Below are positions 14,195-17,406 of a stretch of 17,406 bases of DNA, piece by piece. Origin of the DNA: MGR-bin208 sp043779285. Lineage in GTDB: Bacteria; Bacteroidota; Bacteroidia; Chitinophagales; Chitinophagaceae. The position numbers and the translations under genes are program-made. The notes below the pieces were generated by a model. It ran no database searches and was not told the origin of the DNA. It saw only the letters and a program-made list of their open reading frames with translations. The stretch is from contig JAYWEL010000232.1 of assembly GCA_043779285.1 (NCBI GenBank), positions 1-17,406 on the forward strand, read 5' to 3'. Within the stretch, counting starts at the first letter, position 1. Each line of letters starts with the position of its first letter.

Positions 14195-15364
14195 ATGAAA
14201 CGATTTGCATTTTTAAACCTTACTCTTTTACTCTTAATAAACCAAGTTTGTATTGCACAGCAAAAAGCAGTTTATGGAAAAACAAAAGGAAAGCTGCCAA
14301 TGCTTAGTTATGGGCTTGGTGAAGACCGATTGGGTGGTGCTAAGATGGGAATCCTTGATACAGCGGTTGTTTTAAGACTTATTGATACCACAAAAACCAT
14401 GTACCAGGTACAGCTGTCGAAAAACCATACTGCCTATATCGAAAAATCATTTATTCAAATAGATTCTGTATTTAAACCAAAAACATTTTACCTGACCAAT
14501 TCATGGAGTGTGAAAGGTTTGGAGAATAAAACAGACTTGGTCAGTATCAGCATGGAAGAAAAATTGCCCTACAAATCCTGGATGGAAATTAATCCTTCTA
14601 AAATCATGATTGAATTGTTTGGCGTACAAAGCAATACTAATTGGATAACCCAATTATCATCGGCTAAGGAAGTAAGGAATATTTATTTCAATCAAACGGA
14701 AGATGATGTAGTACAGGTTATTATTGAATTGAAGCATCAGCAACACTGGGGTTACTCAATTGGATACCGGAATAAATCATTGACAATCTTCGTAAATCAT
14801 CCACCAAAAAAGCTTCGGGTAAAAGAGTTGGTTATTGCCGTTGATGCCGGACATGGCGGAAGCAATACCGGAGCAAGCGGACTTCATTCCAAAATTCTTG
14901 AAAAAGATCTGACATTAAAATTTGCAAAAGAATTGGAGAGCAGGTTGAAAAGAAAAGGGGCCACAGTAATTATGACCCGGACCACAGATACCAATTTCAA
15001 TAACAATGACCGGGTATTATTCCTCCAAAAACAAAAACCAACTATCCTTATTAGTCTGCATTTAAATTCATCTTCCAATAACAATGTAAATGGCGTCAGC
15101 ACCTATTACAAACACATTGGCTTCAGACCATTGTCGCAGGCCATTTTAAATGAAATGCTGGAAGCCGATTTGAAGGAGTTTGGTAATATTGGCCACTTTA
15201 ATTTTATGTTGAACAGTCCGACCGACTTTATGAATACACTGGTTGAAATTGCATTTTTAAGCAATGCAGAAGACGAAGTAAAAATTATGGACGTGAAATT
15301 TCAACGGCAAGTGGCTGATAAAATTTACCGTGGTATCCGTGAATTTATAAAAAAGGCTAAATAG
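14195..15364 (+). CDS. Secreted N-acetylmuramoyl-L-alanine amidase (Amidase_3)
   Basis: A 389-residue exported cell-wall hydrolase. The N-terminus MKRFAFLNLTLLLLINQVCIAQ is a signal peptide (cleavage near residue 21). Residues ~25-205 form a poorly conserved N-terminal region with SH3-like and AMIN-like character (SWSVKGLENKTDLVSISMEEKLPY, IMIELFGV). The Amidase_3 domain spans ~212-386, with zinc ligands H220 (VDAGHGG), E236 (LEKDLTL) and H289 (SLHLNSS) and the catalytic E351 (LVEIAFLSN). It would cut the amide between MurNAc and the stem peptide in the periplasm, for cell separation or wall turnover. ATG 14195 is chosen over a TTG seven codons upstream because it begins the signal peptide. 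It is divergent from the asparaginase-domain gene and appears to be a single-gene unit. Confidence 0.93.
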   Translation: MKRFAFLNLTLLLLINQVCIAQQKAVYGKTKGKLPMLSYGLGEDRLGGAKMGILDTAVVLRLIDTTKTMYQVQLSKNHTAYIEKSFIQIDSVFKPKTFYLTNSWSVKGLENKTDLVSISMEEKLPYKSWMEINPSKIMIELFGVQSNTNWITQLSSAKEVRNIYFNQTEDDVVQVIIELKHQQHWGYSIGYRNKSLTIFVNHPPKKLRVKELVIAVDAGHGGSNTGASGLHSKILEKDLTLKFAKELESRLKRKGATVIMTRTTDTNFNNNDRVLFLQKQKPTILISLHLNSSSNNNVNGVSTYYKHIGFRPLSQAILNEMLEADLKEFGNIGHFNFMLNSPTDFMNTLVEIAFLSNAEDEVKIMDVKFQRQVADKIYRGIREFIKKAK

Positions 15365-15417
15365 GTTTTATAGAAGTTTGGAACTGAAGTTTCATTAGAA
15401 AAACATAGGCATAAAAA

Positions 15418-15480
15418 AAGCACCAAGTTTATATCTTACTTCATAATTGCTTACTTCGTAATCTTTTTAACCCGGTGCTT
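15418..15480 (-). repeat. Inverted repeat AAGCACC/GGTGCTT with long loop
   Basis: AAGCACC (15418-15424) pairs with GGTGCTT (15474-15480). On the minus strand the stem ends in GGTGCTTTTTTT, the shape of a terminator, yet no minus-strand gene lies upstream. The 49-base loop contains the short direct repeat TTACTTCRTAA twice. The form suggests an intergenic repeat unit rather than the terminator of the amidase gene. Confidence 0.5.
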
Positions 15481-15493
15481 CCGCTTAATTGGC

Positions 15494-15547
15494 TTCCATC
15501 TTTTTAAAAATTTTCATCTTTTGAAGGACTTCCATCTTTTGAAGAAT
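15494..15547. repeat. Three tandem 18-base units
   Basis: Units begin at about 15494, 15513 and 15530 and share TTCCATCTTTT-GAA; the second and third are closest (TTCATCTTTTGAAGGAC and TTCCATCTTTTGAAGAAT). The first has drifted. Copy number may vary between strains. Too few and too short for a CRISPR array. Confidence 0.5.
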
Positions 15548-15654
15548 TTCAACCTCTCAATTGGACAATAAAGATACAATTCAAAATATACTTCAACCAA
15601 ATTATTTAGGCATTGGTTTTACACCAGTTTAGCACATGTTTATGCACATCCCGG

Positions 15655-15676
15655 TTGCTTATAGCAAGCTTTTTTT
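15655..15676 (+). terminator. Weak hairpin with T-run
   Basis: TTGCT (15655-15659) pairs with AGCAA (15663-15667) around a 3-base loop, followed after GC by a run of eight Ts. The stem is only 5 bp and lies about 290 bases after the amidase stop, so its role as a terminator is doubtful. Confidence 0.28.
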
Positions 15677-15763
15677 GGTTAAACGTTCCTGTTTTACATA
15701 GGTCCGTTCAAGAAGCTTTTGCTATGGCTAAATCACCGTCACCATATTCATAAAAGAATTTAT

Positions 15764-15793
15764 TTTGAGAGTCATTAAAAAATTCTATTTTCA
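15764..15793 (+). promoter_or_regulatory. Candidate promoter for the M20 amidohydrolase gene
   Basis: TTTG at 15764-15767 is followed after 18 bases by TATTTTCA (15786-15793), a partial match to TAnnTTTG with four of six fixed positions. The spacing is close to that reported for Bacteroidota, and a start near 15799 would sit 13 bases before the ATG. Tentative. Confidence 0.35.
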
Positions 15794-15811
15794 AAAATAA
15801 AACTAACTGAA

Positions 15812-17406
15812 ATGCAATCATTAAAAACCCATTTGCTTGGTATTAGCTGTATACTATTTGTTTTTCCAATTTGTTTACAGGCACAAAAAAAGCCAGCTAC
15901 TCCTACTCCAACTGAAAAATGGAAAGCAGAACTGGTAAAAGCTATTGATCAAAAATCAAAGATGGCACAGGAGATGGTGGACATGGTTTTCAGTTTTGCG
16001 GAATTAGGTTTTCAGGAAACCGAATCCTCGAAATACCTGACAAACATCCTGGAGAAAAATGGGTTTAAGGTTGAATATGGCATTGCCGGAATTCCTACAG
16101 CATGGATGGCAACATGGGGAAATGGCAAACCGGTGATTGCCTTGGGCAGTGATATTGATTGCATACCAAAGGCTTCTCAAAAACCCGGCGTTGCATATAA
16201 AGACCCTATTGTAGAAGATGCTCCCGGCCATGGTGAAGGACATAATTCCGGACTGCCGTTGGTCATTCTTTCTGCCATTGAGGTGAAGAATATCATGGAA
16301 CGTGACAAAATTCCCGGTACTTTAATGATTTGGCCAGGTGTTGCAGAAGAATTAGTAGGTACAAAAGCATGGTATATCCGCGATGGATATTTTAAAAATG
16401 TGGATGCCTGTATTTTCACTCATGTCGGCGATAATCTTGGCGTGGGATGGGGCGATTCGGGAGGCAATGGGTTAGTATCAGTTGAGTTTTCTTTTGAAGG
16501 AAGTGCAGCTCACTCTGCCGGAGCTCCCTGGAGGGGACGTAGTGCACTGGATGCAGTGGAGCTGATGAATATTGGATGGAATTATAAACGAGAACATTTG
16601 AAACCAACACAACGTTCGCATTATGTAATCACCGATGGTGGCGACCAACCTAATGTGGTTCCATCGAAATCGGCTGTATGGTATTACCTGCGAGAACGCA
16701 ATTATGATGATATTAAATCGATGTACGATGATGCCATCCGTATTGCAAACGGAGCTGCTACTATGACGAACACAACTTTCAAGTATAAATTACTGGGAAC
16801 CGCATGGCCGGGTCATTTCAATAAATCTATTGCAGAAGCCATGTATAAGAATATTCAACATACCGGACTCCCGACATGGAGCAAGGAAGACCAGGAACTG
16901 GCAAGGGCCGTTCAGAAGCTGGTGAGTGCTCCCAAAAAAGATAACCGGGGCAAGATAATAGACGGTCTGGATTCCAAGCTGGATTCCATAAATGGACCGG
17001 TACAGTTTTCATGGGGTGGAGGCTCGGATGATATTGCCGATATTGGCTGGAATGTACCTACTGTTGTGTTGCGATTCCCATCAAACATTCCGGGTTTACC
17101 TGGCCATCATTGGTCTAATGCCATTGCTATGGCTACACCCATTGCACATAAAGGAGTAGTAGCCGGAAGCAAGGTTGTGGCATCTACACTCATTGATTTA
17201 TTGACCGACAAAAAATTGTTGACTGATGCATGGGATTATTTCAATAATGTACAAACCAAAGATGTAAAGTATAATTCGTTTGTTGGCAAGGATGACCCGC
17301 CGGCCATTTACCTGAACAAAAACATTATGGATAAATTCAGGCCTGCCTTGAAGAAGTTTTATTACGATCCTTCCAAATACAGCAGTTACCTGGAGCAGTT
17401 GGGAAT
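15812..17406 (+). CDS. Secreted M20/AbgB-like amidohydrolase (3' end outside window)
   Basis: The frame is open from ATG 15812 to the window edge: 531 codons without a stop, so the C-terminus is missing. A signal peptide (residues 1-24, ending CLQAQ) precedes a short proline/threonine linker. The catalytic domain follows the M20D/AbgB pattern: FAELGFQETESS, IALGSDIDCIPKASQ (D114, D116), GHGEGHNSG (H140, H144), GVAEELVGTKAW (E179, E180) and THVG (H204). A dimerisation domain with GSAAHSAGAPWRGRSALDAVE follows, and later GGGSDDIADIGW and PGLPGHHWSNAIA. Where many M20D enzymes have Cys in G-C-G-H, this has Glu. Relatives cleave amide bonds of aminoacylated small molecules such as p-aminobenzoyl-glutamate; here the enzyme is exported, so the substrate is probably a peptide- or amide-linked nutrient. 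The exact activity is unknown. Confidence 0.9.
   Translation, partial: MQSLKTHLLGISCILFVFPICLQAQKKPATPTPTEKWKAELVKAIDQKSKMAQEMVDMVFSFAELGFQETESSKYLTNILEKNGFKVEYGIAGIPTAWMATWGNGKPVIALGSDIDCIPKASQKPGVAYKDPIVEDAPGHGEGHNSGLPLVILSAIEVKNIMERDKIPGTLMIWPGVAEELVGTKAWYIRDGYFKNVDACIFTHVGDNLGVGWGDSGGNGLVSVEFSFEGSAAHSAGAPWRGRSALDAVELMNIGWNYKREHLKPTQRSHYVITDGGDQPNVVPSKSAVWYYLRERNYDDIKSMYDDAIRIANGAATMTNTTFKYKLLGTAWPGHFNKSIAEAMYKNIQHTGLPTWSKEDQELARAVQKLVSAPKKDNRGKIIDGLDSKLDSINGPVQFSWGGGSDDIADIGWNVPTVVLRFPSNIPGLPGHHWSNAIAMATPIAHKGVVAGSKVVASTLIDLLTDKKLLTDAWDYFNNVQTKDVKYNSFVGKDDPPAIYLNKNIMDKFRPALKKFYYDPSKYSSYLEQLG

Larger units (their letters stand above)
15365..15811. other. 447-bp gap with hairpins and short repeats, no gene
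   Basis: It contains a long-loop inverted repeat (15418-15480), three 18-base tandem units (15494-15547), a weak stem with a T-run (15655-15676) and a candidate promoter for the next gene (15764-15793). No reading frame with coding character was seen. The rest, roughly 15548-15654 and 15677-15763, shows nothing I can assign. Confidence 0.65.

Noticed and set aside
14884..15102. 72-codon minus-strand frame
   Set aside because: It lies opposite the amidase catalytic domain and shows no domain of its own.
15494..15547. Possible CRISPR-like repeats
   Set aside because: The units are adjacent without spacers, only three in number, 18 bases long and imperfect, and no cas genes are present.
16004..17012. 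Several minus-strand frames of 61-80 codons
   Set aside because: All lie opposite the continuous M20 amidohydrolase frame, which has intact metal-site motifs and no stop to the window edge.

Overview
The window looks like chromosomal DNA of a Bacteroidota bacterium, probably near the Chitinophagaceae. The evidence is the AT-rich composition, signal peptides ending in A-Q or S-Q (for example NAQ, YSQ, IAQ, QAQ), few Shine-Dalgarno sites, several matches to the Bacteroidota -7 promoter element TAnnTTTG, and gene types common there (DUF4920, SMUG2-like glycosylase, sigma-54, GHL10-type hydrolase). The family-level placement is an inference.

Layout. Bases 1-622 hold a possible tail of an upstream gene, a 9-bp inverted repeat and a secreted DUF4920 protein. 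Bases 623-2417 are a rearranged accessory patch: an IS1380-family transposase gene (minus strand) whose last ~39 residues do not look like the family and whose stop lies in an interspersed repeat. It is flanked by two direct copies of that repeat (855-951 and 2295-2370). Outside these lie two copies of a ~58-bp segment carrying a strong terminator and the end of the neighbouring transporter gene (641-698 and 2368-2426). The simplest reading is that the DUF4920 gene and the transporter operon once converged on one terminator, which is now split and duplicated around an insertion.

Bases 2418-6040 (minus strand) form a tightly overlapping four-gene operon pxpB-pxpC-pxpA-Nramp-like. PxpABC is the ATP-dependent 5-oxoprolinase that turns 5-oxoproline into glutamate. 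The transporter is Nramp-fold but lacks both metal-binding motifs (DPGN and MPH), so it is a candidate carrier for something other than a divalent metal, possibly 5-oxoproline. This is the most interesting biology in the window.

From 6135 on: a radical SAM/SPASM enzyme and a secreted GHL10/DUF187-type glycoside hydrolase-like protein on the plus strand, then a small secreted protein of unknown function on the minus strand. Next come rpoN (sigma-54) and an adjacent PAP2-like membrane protein (plus). A 442-bp gap without a convincing gene follows. A minus-strand group then encodes a short asparaginase-domain protein, a SMUG2-like DNA glycosylase and an AI-2E/PerM-type membrane protein. Divergent from these is a secreted N-acetylmuramoyl-L-alanine amidase. 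A 447-bp repeat-bearing spacer precedes a secreted M20/AbgB-like amidohydrolase that runs off the right edge.

No tRNA, rRNA, CRISPR array or phage module was seen. Apart from the IS patch and the transporter, most of the window reads as ordinary core or housekeeping DNA.
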